DNA from: Apteryx mantelli
Lineage: Eukaryota > Chordata > Aves > Apterygiformes > Apterygidae
DNA: 64,000 bases
Assembly (NCBI RefSeq): GCF_036417845.1
Contig: NC_089981.1
Coordinates: 76,611,268-76,675,267, forward strand
Direction of reading: 5' to 3'
Position 1 is the first letter of the stretch, and each line of letters starts with the position of its first letter. The notes under the pieces were generated by a model that saw only the letters and a list, made by a program, of their open reading frames with translations, did no database searches and was not told where the DNA came from. Positions 1 to 12,260 of this stretch are shown here, piece by piece. The position numbers and the translations under genes were made by a program.

Positions 1-780
1 TAAGGGTTAGGCTTACCAGACCTCACCTACCATTCATGTCAGTACAGGACCAATTTACTGACCTTTGGTTTTGTTGGCTATTCACTTGTTCTTTTAAGTA
101 GAAGGAAATACACAGAAGCACAGCTTATCTTCTGGGTCTATTTCATTGCTTCAGGTCTCTTCTCTACAAACCCACACTTCTCACTTCCACTTTTTACTCT
201 CACATGAGTTTTCCCACATTTCTACGGCCTCTACCTACCTACAGATCTCCTTTTACTCATGCTCTACATTTCTCAATTAATATAGCTTATACAGATAAGC
301 CTGTAGGACAAATCACTTGATCTGGAGCCCGTAGTTACACAGTGTGCTCCCAGAAGTTTGATAAGCACATTTTATGAATAGAAAGGTAAATGTCATCTGA
401 CAATCACACTATGGTGTGCACACCACTGCATTAAAATCAGGTTATGATGATTCGCATGCATGCAGCTGTAGATACTGTAAACATTAGAGACAATATACAT
501 AACTTCATGTGACCTTGCAAGCAGTGGTACTGGCTGATACTGAGGGCAGGATGCAGGGTTTTTTAATAGAAATGAACCCTGAGAAGTTTACAGTAGTTAA
601 GACAGATGCAGCATTGTTTAAGGAAGCAGGCTGGTGTGGTCGTGCTCTGCAACTATGCCAACAACTTTTGAGCTTGTTGGCCCAGTTCAGCCAAGCTTGA
701 CAGGGGTTAGAGACAATAAAGATTAAGCGTTGTGGAAGATGAGAAAAGGGATACTCTCAGTTGTTCCCCTTGCAAGGACC

Positions 781-803
781 GGGGGGGGGGGGGGGGGGGG
801 GGG
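781..803 (+). repeat. poly-G homopolymer, 23 nt
   Basis: Twenty-three consecutive G are followed by AA and six more G. A run this long can form G-quadruplexes on the plus strand and is prone to sequencing length error, so the exact count is uncertain. Confidence 0.9.
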
Positions 804-3800
804 AAGGGGGGAATCACTGCTAGGAGCATTCAGGCAGGATTTTGTAAGTGATAAAAAAGCCCTAGTAAACACCCACATATTTTTAAAGTCAGCCAAACTT
901 TTTTAAAAACATCTCTAGCAAACGTAGGTTTCCTTGTTTTTGATGCTTCTGAAACTACAGTTTTCACACAAGAAATGCTAGCATGCTAGAAATTGTTCTC
1001 TTATACCTAGACAAGCACCAAAGTTTTAGAAAAAGTCCCAGGTATTGGATATCCACCCTAAAAGATAACTTGGTACAATGACCTGGTTAGAAAGTCTTTT
1101 ACAGAAATATCTTGTATGCAGCTTTATTTCTTGCCTAGAGACAGCCATCTGAAAAGCAGAAATCCCTAAAAAAAAAAATAATAATAAAAAATAAGTGCCC
1201 TCAAATTTTCAGTCATGCAATTGGTAGAGGTAAATTACTGCAGTTACCAGACCAGCCACTGAAGAGATGCATAGCAACCAGGTCTGTTCCTCAGTCTGGT
1301 CAAATTCAAGTCACTTTGACAAAAAAAGTCTTTTTTCTTTTTCTTTTTTTTTAAGCAGGAGGGGAAACTAAGCAAGGGTTGCTTTATACTGTAGCTTGAG
1401 AACACTGATGGTTTTGGTTGTATATCTTTTTGTTGGGGCTAACAAGGATTGCAGATTAAATTAAAGAGATCTTAGAGTAGTAACTGCTAATCAGCAGCAG
1501 GAATATCTTCCGGTAGTGGAAGCAATGCAGGTAGGTTGCATTTATCAGAAGTGACAGCTAATAAGTTACTTGTTAGGGTTTAATATTAAATTCAACATGA
1601 TTAGCTCCTCTTCAGCAATAAATGTTGGTATGGTAGTTAAACCAAAATGCTATGTCTGTGTATCATTAATACTGATAAACATTTCCTGTTTCCATTACAT
1701 AAAGAAACCTCAGGGAAGCTGACAGGTGGGGTTGTTCGGCTCTCTGGAGGCTGAAACCACCACTGGTGGGAAAGGCTGCCAGAGACCTTTTTGTTCATTC
1801 AAAATGTTGAACACCAACTCTTTCAAAACCCAAGAGCAAGCACGCTTCGGTGGGACACGCTTCAGCTCAGACGCAGCGGTCCTGATGACTGCAGTTTATA
1901 TATAATATGGCAATATAAATATGTATGTCATTTCTGACTTGCGAACACATCCTGAAGTTCAGCGAAGGAATCCATGGCAGGAAAAATACAGCACTTGCAG
2001 GCAAAAGACTGGGCGAACCCTGCGGGCTGCTGTGACAAGTGTCTGCAGGGGACAAGCTGGGCTGTGCAAACTACACAATTGCTGTCAGCCGCCTGCATGT
2101 CTCAACGGCAACAGAGAACCAGACACACGGCTACCGTGCAGTACTGAACTAGGACCCATAAAAGACTATAAAACCTGTGACAACTATGCAATAAAGACCA
2201 CCTTTGTTTCCTGTGCACTGCTCTTTAAATAAACTGGTATCTACTCTCCACTCTTGAGACTGTTAAAGTTTCACATTAAGAGGCATCCGAACAGAGATTT
2301 TTATCATACTGCTCTTTCCTGAACCACTTTTGTTTTGACCTTCCTGAGCACTTTTCCATTATAAAGATGACCAGCTTCTCTGTGGTCAGGGTCCATCGCT
2401 TCCAGATGCGGGCTGCTACATGAAGATGGTCATACAGTGGCATTTATAGTGCCCTCTTTGTTATCCACCATCATGGCATGGAGAGGGATAAGGAACAGGA
2501 GGAAAACGAACAAACAAACAAAAACCCTCAGCCACTCCAGATAAAGAGGGGGGAAAAAAGACAAAGAAAAAACATAAGTGTATGTGACCACGCAGGACCA
2601 GGACTTGTTCATCAGGGTACAATGGCACCAGGAGAGTTCCAGCTACTCTGATGCCTCTGCAGCACGTTCTCCAGCCTCCAGTTTCTTGGGAAAGGCTGAG
2701 CCAGGCAGGCAGCTTATCCCTGTGTGCTGCTTCCGCTTGTCCAGGCAGAGCCACAGTATTTCAATTCGGAGGGAGGGTGGAGATACTGCTGCAGATGCGC
2801 AGGAGGGCAGAGGCATGGCTCTTCTGTCTCCAAGGCCAGCTCACAGCCAAAGCAGCTGCAAGCACTTCCATACGGTATGTAGCTGGAGCTAACCAATTCA
2901 GCCCGACCCGGCCCAGCTCCATGGTCTCTATGCCATGTTCCCAGAGCAGCTGAAAAGTCCACTCTGAGGATGAAATGAAGACACTGACAACTTTTATGAT
3001 AGTGTGGATGAAAGAACAGCAGTCAAGACAGACCAAATGCTGGAAAAATCTTTTCAGAAGCAGCCTGTGATTCTGAAAAAAATCATTTACTGAATTAATG
3101 TTTCACTGGGATCACTCTGCTGTTGTGTGTAAGCATGAGTCACCTTTTCTAGAGACATTCTCATTCTAAAACTCTTTTGACAAATTACTCTGACTACACA
3201 CATTTTTTTCCCCCCTGTTTCTCCTTTCTGGAGATCTGACACACTGTACCACCTCCTTAGCACTGGAGCTGTCTGGAAACATAAAGGTCATGGAGTTTTA
3301 AATGAGCAGCAGCGTCCAAATTCATGAGAAGCTAGTAGTTACAGAAGAAATTTAATTTCTTCATTTTCCTTTATTTTAACCACAATTGCAACATACATGT
3401 ACAGTCAGAGTGGGAACCCCATCCAGTACAAGACTTTCCAAAGGCCTATCAAAGAGAAAAAGAAAAAGGTCTCTGTGATGACACTGTCCTGGACTATGTT
3501 CTATTAATCATGAGTCCCTGCCAGAACAAACAAGAGGCACCAGGCACAGGACGGTAGCTTTCATACCCTACGCCCTATGTTGGGGCTGGTTTTTGAACAA
3601 AAAAAAAAAAGAAAGAAAGAAAAGAAAAATCCAGGCAGTTCTCTGACGTGGTAGTACTTTGCTTTTTAGCAGCTTAGCTCATGAATACACTCACAAACTG
3701 CTTTAAACTGTACAGCACGTTTGAATCATATTTAATTCAAACCATACCCAAGCCAGGACAGTAGGAGGACACACACACAGAGCAGAGCACACATGACAAA

Positions 3801-6800
3801 ACTCTTGTGTTTTTCACAGTCTCCTGCCCCCTCTGGTTTTCAAACTAGTAAGAAACCCTTTTGACAGATTACACTCAAGTTTTATACTCCTGCCATGCGA
3901 GGACAGGGAGCTTAATCCTTCCCTCCCCACCCACAAGCTCCCAAATTGTTTTGTGCTCTCCCAAGAGAGCTGGGTCACTCGGAAGTGCCCACCAGCAGCA
4001 AGACACCCTCCCTTCCCAGGGCAGCCACCGCTCTCAGTGCTGGCATCGGTGCCAGGGACGGCACAGCATCTGTGACAGCAGGTATGACTATGCTTGCTTA
4101 ATAGCTGGTTAAGAGTAAAGACATGCAGGAATACTAACAAGAGGACTTCCAACTCCCTCTGAAGCAAAATCTACAACACGCAGTAAGCTGAAGCCTTCAG
4201 TTGCACTTAATTTTAGTATACTGTCGGTAGGAGACAGCAAGTACCTCAGACATTGACTTTCTGCTCAAATAATTTATTTTCTAGGCAATTCCCACAGGCA
4301 GTTGGCAGGAGCGCTGGCAGCAGCTACTCCAACTGCGTTCGGCACAGAACATGTGCATTGGTGGCAGCAGGGTGTCCACGTGCTGCAGCATAAAGGAGAA
4401 ATGGACTCAGTTTCCTCACCAGAAGCACATGCAACTCAGAGCTTTGATTTAAGCTTAGGAGATATGTATCTTGCACATTTCAGTAGGTACAATTTATTAC
4501 AGTTTTCATAAATATGAGTTTTAAATCGGTTGCAAAAGAGGCAGCTGTAAGAACTAGTACTCTCTAAATAAATGAGCAGAGCTCACGTTGACCGAAACCT
4601 ATTATACTCAGAATTCAGCTAGATGAAATAAAGAAAATGAATTTTTGCCTTTTTCATTTGGTCCCCCATCCAAGCAGGTAAACCTTTATATGTATAAGCC
4701 ACTTATACCAATTCCCCTCTGAAATAACTTGCCAAAGAACCATTTATATAATTATTCTTGGATGTTCGATCATATTCAGACACTCGGAGGCTACCATGAG
4801 CAACATGGATTCAGCCTTCATCCTCAACAGCAAACAAGTGCTTCTCTAAGGATCTTATGAAACAAGACATCTTCTGACCAATCTACAGTAATTTTATAAC
4901 ATTAGATCCAACCCACATCACAAACAGGATAACATTCTTCCATGCTGCAACATATTGCTCATTGCTTGTATTTGGAAAACTGTTTGCAAATACAACTATT
5001 CATTGTGTGCTTATGGTGTTATCAGCCTCTGAGAAATGAGTTTTTCATCTTCTCTCAAAACTGAAAAAAACCAGCACCTCCCACTGTGTGCAAGACCGTA
5101 GTCTCACAAGTGCTTTAACCCAACAGATCCTTACTGCTACTAGAAGCAGAAATTCTGTTTTCATTAGAAGTACGCATCCCCTCTACCTTATGCCCAGTCA
5201 CTCACTGTGCCTCCACTGGCTGGCAGTAACGTTTGTATAACTACACCGTAAGGCTAAGCAGATCCAGATGAAAAACTTTCCTCAGTTAGGTCAGTTTTCA
5301 GCCAGGTCAATTCCCCAATGCAGCTCACCAAAGAGTTACACAAATCTTGGTTCTGACACAAGACTGTAACAGACTTTTCATAACAGGAAGATGAGACAAT
5401 ACTGACAAAATAAGTATATTTCAAAAACTGAAAAGCACAGATAATATGATCAGGAACTTAGGATCAGGGTCAAAGTGCCAGTTTGGCAAGAAATCCCCTT
5501 GGTATCTTAGAGCCAGCTGGCACCTAGATAGTACCAAGCACAAGGTATATTTTAGTGTCTAAGGTTTAAGAGCAAGGTACTACAAAGCAAAGAGATAAGA
5601 GACAGGGAAGTATTACCTCTTCCTTGCGTAAAATGTAGATCTATTTGCTGGTATAACTACATCAGTTAGGAATCCCATCCCTAGTAGGCTCACCTATTGC
5701 AACAAAATCCTAGTGTAGGCTTCCAGCCAGCCCAGTCGATACACACTGCACAGCTCTGCTGCTTGAGGGATAATCGTCTGCCCTGGAGATCACTCTTAGG
5801 TAAAAGTGCCAGGGCAATGGCCTAAGAATCAGCCCAACAGCTGCGGCCAAAAAGCTGCTTTGAACGAGCTGTACTTGAAAAGAGCTCCCTAACTCGCAGA
5901 GGAATATTTCTCGTTCAGGCACGTTGTCACTGCCTACAGAAGTCACAGACACCTTGGGCGATTAACTCTCCAGCCAGGCTATGCAGCTTTGTGACCGTCC
6001 ATTATTACTGCTCAGATACTCTTTAGAAACATATTGGGACGACAGTTTAAGGAAACGTCACATCTATAGAAAGAGCTGCCTATGCAGTTGTCAGTTTGTC
6101 CATATTATTTTCCTGATGGATAATTTTCAAATTGTATTTAAATCCATTTTTATATGTTCAAATGTATGCAAGATTCATGCAGTGCCCTCCAGCTCAACAG
6201 AGACTAGACACTTTGGTGAGTACACAGGGGAGTTGCTGACCCTCAGGCTTTGAATGATACAGTGACAGCGATTATACCAGCGCCATATGGGATACTACGA
6301 TAGTCTCAGTAACTAATAATTTTGGTATTCATGAACCACTCTGCCCTGCCAGACATACTGCAGATCGTTCTGCTCCCATCGTCCATGCCTCTGTCTCCAT
6401 TTCCACTGCCTCTGCCTCTGCTCCCACAGCTGGGGAAAAGGTGCTCAGGGGAAGGAGATGGACCTTGATTCCAGTTGCTCTTTTTTAACCCAAAGAAAGT
6501 AGGGACAGAGCCTCTCCGACTACTCAGCTGATAGATCCTAAAAAGAGACTGAACTGAGGCACGGGTAAGGCAGTCCAACCTCTCCACTACCACCTTGCAA
6601 TACAACTTTCCTCAGGGGCCGAAGTTCCCACTCCTACAGCAAGACCAGGAAAGCAAGAGACTAGCAAGGGGAGGGACACACTGAAACATAGTCCCCTTGA
6701 CTGAAAGGATCAGTAGCATCATTTTATACAGTGATAGCAGTCATTTATCATTATTGTATAGTAAAACAAGTTGGGTTTTTTTGCTGGTTATTATCCAAAC

Positions 6801-7278
6801 CCAGACTAGGATAACTACAACAGAAAAGTTTTTGTAGTTTAGACTAACCCTGGATTAAACTATTAATTGTGGAGGAGCTCAGAAACTAAACCTGATCATC
6901 AGAGTTCCTGCCCAGCTGCTCAGGCACAAGTCCAGTCTTCCTTTATAAAAGACCTTCAAAACCTCTACACTACTATTTAAAGGGAAGAAAAAAACAAAAG
7001 CAAAACAAAACCTTCTTTATTAATAAGATGTTGAAAAGATAATTCCAGGAGATTAGCAACCATATGTTGTAACAATTCTGAGTTATTAGTTCTTCTCAGA
7101 AACTAGCCTCAAAAAACAAAAACAAACAAACAAAAAAACCACACGCACACACATACACATCCTCAAAATCTCAAAAAACAGAAGCAAAAACCTCCCCGTG
7201 CACCATACTCAGGTACACAGTTAAATGCTGCCTGAACAACACAAAAATACAAGATAAGACTCTACCCTGCCAAAGATC

Positions 7279-7305
7279 TTTGCCTTGTCACTTGGACAAG
7301 GCAAA
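7279..7305. repeat. inverted repeat, 11-bp perfect arms, 5-nt loop
   Basis: The arms TTTGCCTTGTC (7279-7289) and GACAAGGCAAA (7295-7305) are perfect reverse complements around a 5-nt spacer. Outside them, ATCTTTG on the left and CAAAGAT on the right could pair in a competing, longer stem with a bulge. It lies in DEGS2 intron 1. No function is assigned. Confidence 0.8.
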
Positions 7306-8095
7306 CAAAGATTATTCTATTACATTCTCGTGGCTTTGTGTCACTCTCTAGCAAGCACTCACCCACATCCTTATTTGTTTTATTGCACTACCACTACACT
7401 CAGAAAATTTGCATTTAGGAGGAATCCCAATCAACCTCCTCTACGCTGACTTGACAAGCAGAGTAATTGTGCTCTTCGAGCTGAATGAGGAAATAGTCTG
7501 AAAACAATTAACTCTAAAGAAAATCTCAAAGTACAGTTTATTTGAGAGGAGATGAAATTCTACATTAAAAAAAAAAAGTATTTCCAATGGTTCTTCAACG
7601 CTAAGCGTGTTGAACTAAATAAATCTTAGAGGAAACACGCTGCTTGGGGAAGCGCTGGACTCTGTACGCACAGATCTGCCTGGCGGCTCTGCCGCAGCCC
7701 CGCGAGCGGCCCAGCGCTCCGCCGCCCGACGGGGGCCGCCCACTCGCCAGGTCCGGTCCACCCGACCCGGAGCGAACCGGGATTTCAGCGTGCGCTGGCG
7801 GAACGCCTGCTCGCGGCTCGGACGGGCCGCCCTGCTCTTCACCCCGCTGTCACCGCCTTTCGCGCCCGCTCCGCTCGGCCGGGCTCGGGCCGCAGCGTGT
7901 TGTCGCACCGCAGCGCTCCGGGCGCTCTCGCCGCCCCGGCGCGGCCGCGGGGAGCCGCGGCGGCGGCGGGAGACTCCGGGACACCGGCGCTGCCGGGACA
8001 CCGGCGCAGCCTGCCCCGGCCGTGCCGCCGTCGGGGGCAGCCGCCCGGCCCCGGGAGCCGCCGCCGCCGCACCCAGCATCTCCCCCGCGACGTAC

Positions 8096-8177
8096 CCAGG
8101 ATCTCCTTCCTGCGCTGCGTGTGCGGCTGCTCCGTGTAGACCCACTCGAAGTCCCCGCGGGTGACACGGTTGCCCAT
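8096..8177 (-). CDS. DEGS2: DEGS2 coding exon 1 (sphingolipid delta4-desaturase/C4-monooxygenase, N-terminus)
   Basis: On the minus strand the ATG at 8177-8175 opens a 27-codon segment beginning MGNRVTRGDFEWVY and ending PHTQRRKEIL. This matches the N-terminus of the dihydroceramide desaturase family; the PHTQRRKEIL stretch fits DEGS2 better than DEGS1 (ADRRREIL). The exon ends at 8096 with one extra base, followed by a consensus donor GTACGT (8095-8090), so the intron is phase 1 and the next codon would begin with G, as expected for the conserved Ala. DEGS2 is an ER membrane di-iron enzyme that makes phytoceramide and ceramide from dihydroceramide; its histidine boxes lie in later exons not present here. 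Gly2 followed by Thr6 fits an N-myristoylation signal, known for DEGS1. The start has a strong Kozak context (G at -3, G at +4). Synteny with YY1 and SLC25A29 supports the call. Confidence 0.93.
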
Positions 8178-8223
8178 GGCTCCGGCTCCCGCTCCGCACC
8201 CCTCCGCGCCACGCCGCTCCGCC

Positions 8224-8229
8224 CTTATA
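8224..8229 (-). promoter_or_regulatory. DEGS2: possible TATA-like element of DEGS2
   Basis: The minus strand reads TATAAG 47 nt upstream of the DEGS2 ATG, surrounded by GC-rich sequence. If used, it would place a start site near 8195-8200 and give a very short 5' UTR. CpG-island promoters often lack a working TATA box, so this is tentative. Confidence 0.35.
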
Positions 8230-10858
8230 GCTCCGCGCCCGGCGGAGGGCGGCGCCGCCGCCGCCGCCTCCCTCCGCCCCGCTGGCTTCCCCCGGCCTGC
8301 GGCGGGCACCGGCGCCGTGCCCCGACGGGGCGGCCGCGGCAGCCGCTCGGATGCGTGCGGGGCCGGGCGATCACCGTGGCACCGGGGTCCTAGCGGACAC
8401 ACGACTCCCGCAAAACCCAGCCACGTGAACGCCTCCCGCGCGTGGAGGCCCGGGACGGAGCGAGGGCGGCCAGCGCCCGGCACGCGCTGTCTTCTGCGCC
8501 TCTTCCCTGGCGCCCTGACAGAGCCTCACGTGAGCCGGCCCAGGAACAGCTGGCCCTTAGCCAGGTCACACTCGACTTTTGGGAGCCCACAGCCCACCGC
8601 CACACCTGGTACCGTCTCCGCTGATGGACCAGTCTGCTCCCCAGGTAATGAAGTCAGGCAAGGGACTTGCTAACCTTAAAACTCCTCTCTAGCCTCTCTG
8701 ATTCACATAGAGAGGAGTTACTGGTGTTACAAGTTGATGTTTCTCCACACACAACCCAAAATTAAAGTGTTGCTCTTGTTCCCAGTATGCTCTTTTGCAA
8801 GCTCATACCTGACCCGCTGTCCATCTTCGGTGCTCACTACCCCTTTGCATCACTCCTTCCACTGCCAACACCCTATCTGGATCAGCTCTGCACTTTGAAA
8901 ACAACTTTATTTCACTCTGTTCCTGTTCATTTCTCAGTACCTCTCATTCCCTCCATGCTCTCCTAGCCTTAAAATTGCTCGTTGTAGCGGGAAGTTACAA
9001 GCAGCAAAAAAAAAGCAGCCTTGCAAATATGAAACAAATATTTTTCAGCAATAACTGTTGCCTGTTAACACTGGCAATGTTGTTTACCTTTACTTAGTCT
9101 GGTTTAACTACTTAAGATTGCTTAGTAGCACAGTTGTGTGAAATGATATGGCTTAAAGAATACCACAAAACCAAAACCAACCCAAAACCTGGCCACCGGA
9201 CTGCTAGAAAGCTTTAGGAGTTTTTTCGATTTTTTTTTTCCTGAAGTGATCTAGGTTTAAACTGTTGAGCACTTAAAGGTCCACAGCAGGTTGAGCGGAA
9301 GGAGTATGGTGTAAAGGTAAGCAGCTTTGCCCAGAGCTGGGGGAGGAATTTAACCATTTTCTTTTCACAGGTCTGCTTTCTGCAGGTGCAATGGTTTCTT
9401 CACCATGACAGCTGCTGCTGTTCCCCATAAAGTTGCAGGGCCCAACCCAGTTAATGCAGTTTAATCCAAGTGAGGTTGTTGCATGTTTCTCTATGCAACA
9501 AGCCTTCAGAGCAGCATCAGTACCTCAGCCTAAACCTTTAACTGGCGCTAATGTTTTGTCTTGTTGACAGTATTGGTGGAGAAGCCAAAGACTACCGGGA
9601 TGTGATGATACCATTCTGTCACTTCCCATTCAATAGTTCTCAAAGTGACTAAAATAGCAAATTAGCAGGGCAATCCATGCAGTTGCCAAGAAAATAAATA
9701 TGACTTCATTCTCTAGAGTTTATCCAAAAGACTAGTGTTACTGCATATGCTAAGTTATGCATGGAATATTTCTCCTTTGCAGGCAATGACATTGTCTTCA
9801 TGTAGCTTATTACTACTGCTTAACACTACCACATGGGAAGAACAAAAAGCTTTTCTGTCTCCATTGAGTTGGCATCTCTCTTTGAGGATAATATTTCATC
9901 CTTTATATTCTATAATAAACTCAACAAATTATACTAATTTAAGAGTAATTGGGGATGCCAGACTAACAAGAAGCACCAGCTAGTGACTGTCTTCTAGAAT
10001 AGGCAGAAGTACTATCTGCCATTTTTGTCCATTCCCCTCCTAAATTTTATAACACACTAGTAAAATAGGCTTAAAATCATTCACCTGAAGAAGGGAGATG
10101 GCATTAACAACTCACACAGGAAATGGAGGGGGCACTTTAGCATCACCCAGGGAAAATAGCCCATTTAATGAAGATTATGATGTTTGCGTCTGAACTCTAA
10201 AATTCCACATACTTACGATACTTTGTGGCAACCCAAACATGCTTCAAGTGGCCAGGTTCTCCCAGGTGTAGCCTTCATGAGCTACTTGCTCAGGACTTGT
10301 AGCTCTCCAGAAATCTACCTGAGAGAAATTCTTAACACACGCAGCAGGAGGAGCACCACTGCTGACCCTGTGCAGGGTACCAACAAATTTTGCATTTCTG
10401 CAGTTTTAAATACAGGTCATGCTCACCTCCTGCATCACAGCTGGCAGTTTCCAGGGTAAAGAGGACACAAATCCTTTGCTCTGTTGTGGATGCCCCACAC
10501 AAAATGCAGCTCTGAAACAAGGTGTAGTGGAGCACTCTTCCATGCAGGCAGGTGGAGACTCATATTCCTCCACCCAGAGATGCCTTTCCCACCAAGTGGC
10601 TTCTCAGCACCAACATATTTCTGCTACACAGCCCAGCTCTTTCCTTTCTCCACTTATTAAAAGCACGGGTAACATAGTAAATATAGCAGGAACACCTGCA
10701 CGTGCTGCTATTGCCAGCTCGAGGAGGAGACTTTATTTTTGAGGGATCTGAATTCTGCCCTGGTGTGCAGGCCTTTGAAGTACCTTAACTCCTCTTTTTT
10801 TGTTTTGCGTGGTTTTCAGGGACTAATTTTTGTAAAATTTGGTGATCTGTAAGGGCAG

Positions 10859-10886
10859 TAAAATTGCCAGTAAACTGGCAATTTTA
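10859..10886. repeat. palindrome, 13-bp perfect arms, 2-nt centre
   Basis: The arms TAAAATTGCCAGT and ACTGGCAATTTTA are perfect reverse complements separated by AA. It would form a tight hairpin or cruciform. It is too short for a typical microRNA precursor and no mobile-element context was seen. Confidence 0.85.
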
Positions 10887-11276
10887 TCTCTAAATAAGGC
10901 ATTTTCTCTTATGAATAAAGAACTCCATGTCCCATGATAGACTTGTGTTTTCAGTTCCTGCATTATCCAGTTTCTTCTCGTTGTATTGGAACGTTCTTCA
11001 GGGTTATTTTGATTTCCTGAAGAAAATGTAACTCTATATTTGCTGGCTTAGAAAGCATTTTACAGTTATTTTGAACTGGGCGTCACACTCCGAATTGCTG
11101 AAACTAGTGACAAGGTCTACAATAAAACGAACCTTTGTGAGCAAAGTCAACTTTGCATAGGCAGCATAATTTGTAGGTGAGTCATGTCATCAGCTCAGAG
11201 GAAGCATTTTGCTGACAAGCCCTTCTTTTTGCTCTCCCCTCCTGCCTGTGCTGACCCTTCCCTGGCCTGTTGTGGC

Positions 11277-11299
11277 TTTTTTTTTTTTTTTTTTTTTTT
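11277..11299 (+). repeat. poly-T tract, 23 nt
   Basis: Uninterrupted T run in intergenic DNA just left of the orphan CpG island. No retrotransposon body was recognised beside it on either side. Confidence 0.85.
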
Positions 11300-11639
11300 G
11301 CATTGATTTAACTCTGTCAGATCAGTGAGTTGAATTGGCCAAGCAAAAGGTCCGAGGAGCTAGTGCAACATAGGAGGCTGAATCTGAGGGGAAGGGAGAA
11401 AGACACCTTCCTTCTGCTAGTGGGAAGCCGTTAGGTACCTCTGGTCATATTGCACATAATTCACCCTTTACACAAGATGCTGCTTTCATGTCAGCTAGCA
11501 AAACAGCCACGTTTGCCCGGCACTGAGCAAATCCTGCTGAATCTAAACCGGTTCACAGTATCTCTGCTTGGGAATTCCCAAAATGGAAAATGTGGTTCAG
11601 AGGAATAAGTATTTCCCTACTGGATGAGCCTGCTTCCGC

Positions 11640-12260
11640 CAGGTTGCTCCTGCTGACTCCCTGCCAGCCTTCCCGGCACCTCCGTGCGGAGCTGCTCAGC
11701 AGCCCTCGCCCTCCACAGCCGGCCGCGAGGCTGCAAGGAGGATTTGGCGCCGATGCGGCCCAGCCGCCCGAGCGCTGAGAGCCCCTTCGCGGGGGAAGAG
11801 CCCGCACAGCCCGGCAACAGCTCCGCCGGCGCACGCGGGTTTTGTTAACCGCGGCCCCCTGCTCCGCCGGGTGCAGCGGCGGTGGCTGCGCGGCGCCTCA
11901 GGGGCTCCGGGGGAAAAACGTCTTTTCGGCTACTTCTTGCTGCAACACTCCCGCTTGGGGCTAGGGAGGAGCGGGGCCGCAACGCCGCGGGCTGCAGCGG
12001 GGCCGCAACGCCGCGGGCTGCAGCGGGGCGGGCGCTGAACGCGGGCGGCCCCCAGCGGCGCGGAGCGGAGCGGCTGCCCCGAGCGAGCCGCCCGCGGCAC
12101 CCGACGGCGCGGGCTACCGCGGGCCCGGGCGGAGTCACCGCTGCCACCTGCGGGACGCGCCGCAGGGATCAGCTCCACCTGCGCGCCTTCCAGCACAGCC
12201 GCAGGATTTGTCCCTCCCCCCTCCCCCCTCCCCCCCCCCAATTTTTTTTTAACACTCGTG
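11640..12260. promoter_or_regulatory. orphan CpG island, possible unannotated promoter
   Basis: A sharply bounded GC- and CpG-rich block lies 3.5 kb upstream of DEGS2 exon 1 and 8.5 kb upstream of the YY1 start codon, separate from both gene islands. On the plus strand it ends in a C-rich tract, a T run, and a strong donor-like sequence (GTG then GTGAGT at 12261-12266). No protein-family similarity is visible in any frame. In birds such islands usually mark a promoter, so a non-coding RNA or an alternative upstream first exon of YY1 is plausible. This is inference from composition and the donor alone. Confidence 0.5.
11971..12029. repeat. 26-bp GC-rich tandem duplication
   Basis: Two identical 26-bp copies (11971-11996 and 11997-12022) start with GCGGGGCCGCAACG and end with GGGCTGCA; a 7-nt partial third copy follows. 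It sits within the orphan CpG island. Confidence 0.9.

Larger units (their letters stand above)
1..8095 (-). other. DEGS2: DEGS2 intron 1 (partial; continues left of the window)
   Basis: This stretch follows the splice donor of DEGS2 coding exon 1 on the minus strand. No histidine-box desaturase sequence appears on either strand and no minus-strand reading frame resembles the rest of DEGS2, so the next exon must lie beyond position 1 and intron 1 is longer than 8 kb. The content is ordinary AT-rich non-coding DNA with simple tracts: a run of 23 G at 781-803, A-rich tracts near 3600 and 7120, and a short hairpin at 7279-7305. All open frames here are short, overlap each other on both strands, and lack recognisable domains. 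Confidence 0.75.
7640..8560. promoter_or_regulatory. DEGS2: CpG island at the DEGS2 promoter
   Basis: GC content and CpG density rise abruptly at about 7640 and fall after about 8560, and the island surrounds the first coding exon of DEGS2. Long open frames on both strands here are a by-product of low stop-codon frequency in GC-rich DNA. The upstream half carries two CACGTG E-boxes (8422-8427 and 8526-8533). Confidence 0.85.
8561..11639. other. intergenic DNA between DEGS2 and the orphan CpG island
   Basis: This is AT-rich DNA with no recognised gene. Open frames are short, overlapping and without domain similarity. It contains a perfect palindrome at 10859-10886 and a run of 23 T at 11277-11299. 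Confidence 0.7.

Noticed and set aside
3826..3841. GCCCCCTCTGG as a reverse CTCF site
   Set aside because: Spacing between the CCCCT and TGG parts is off by two bases compared with the consensus.
7615..8673. Several overlapping frames of 120-250 codons on both strands around DEGS2 exon 1
   Set aside because: They follow from CpG-island composition. Only the 27-codon segment 8177-8096 matches a known protein and ends at a proper splice donor.
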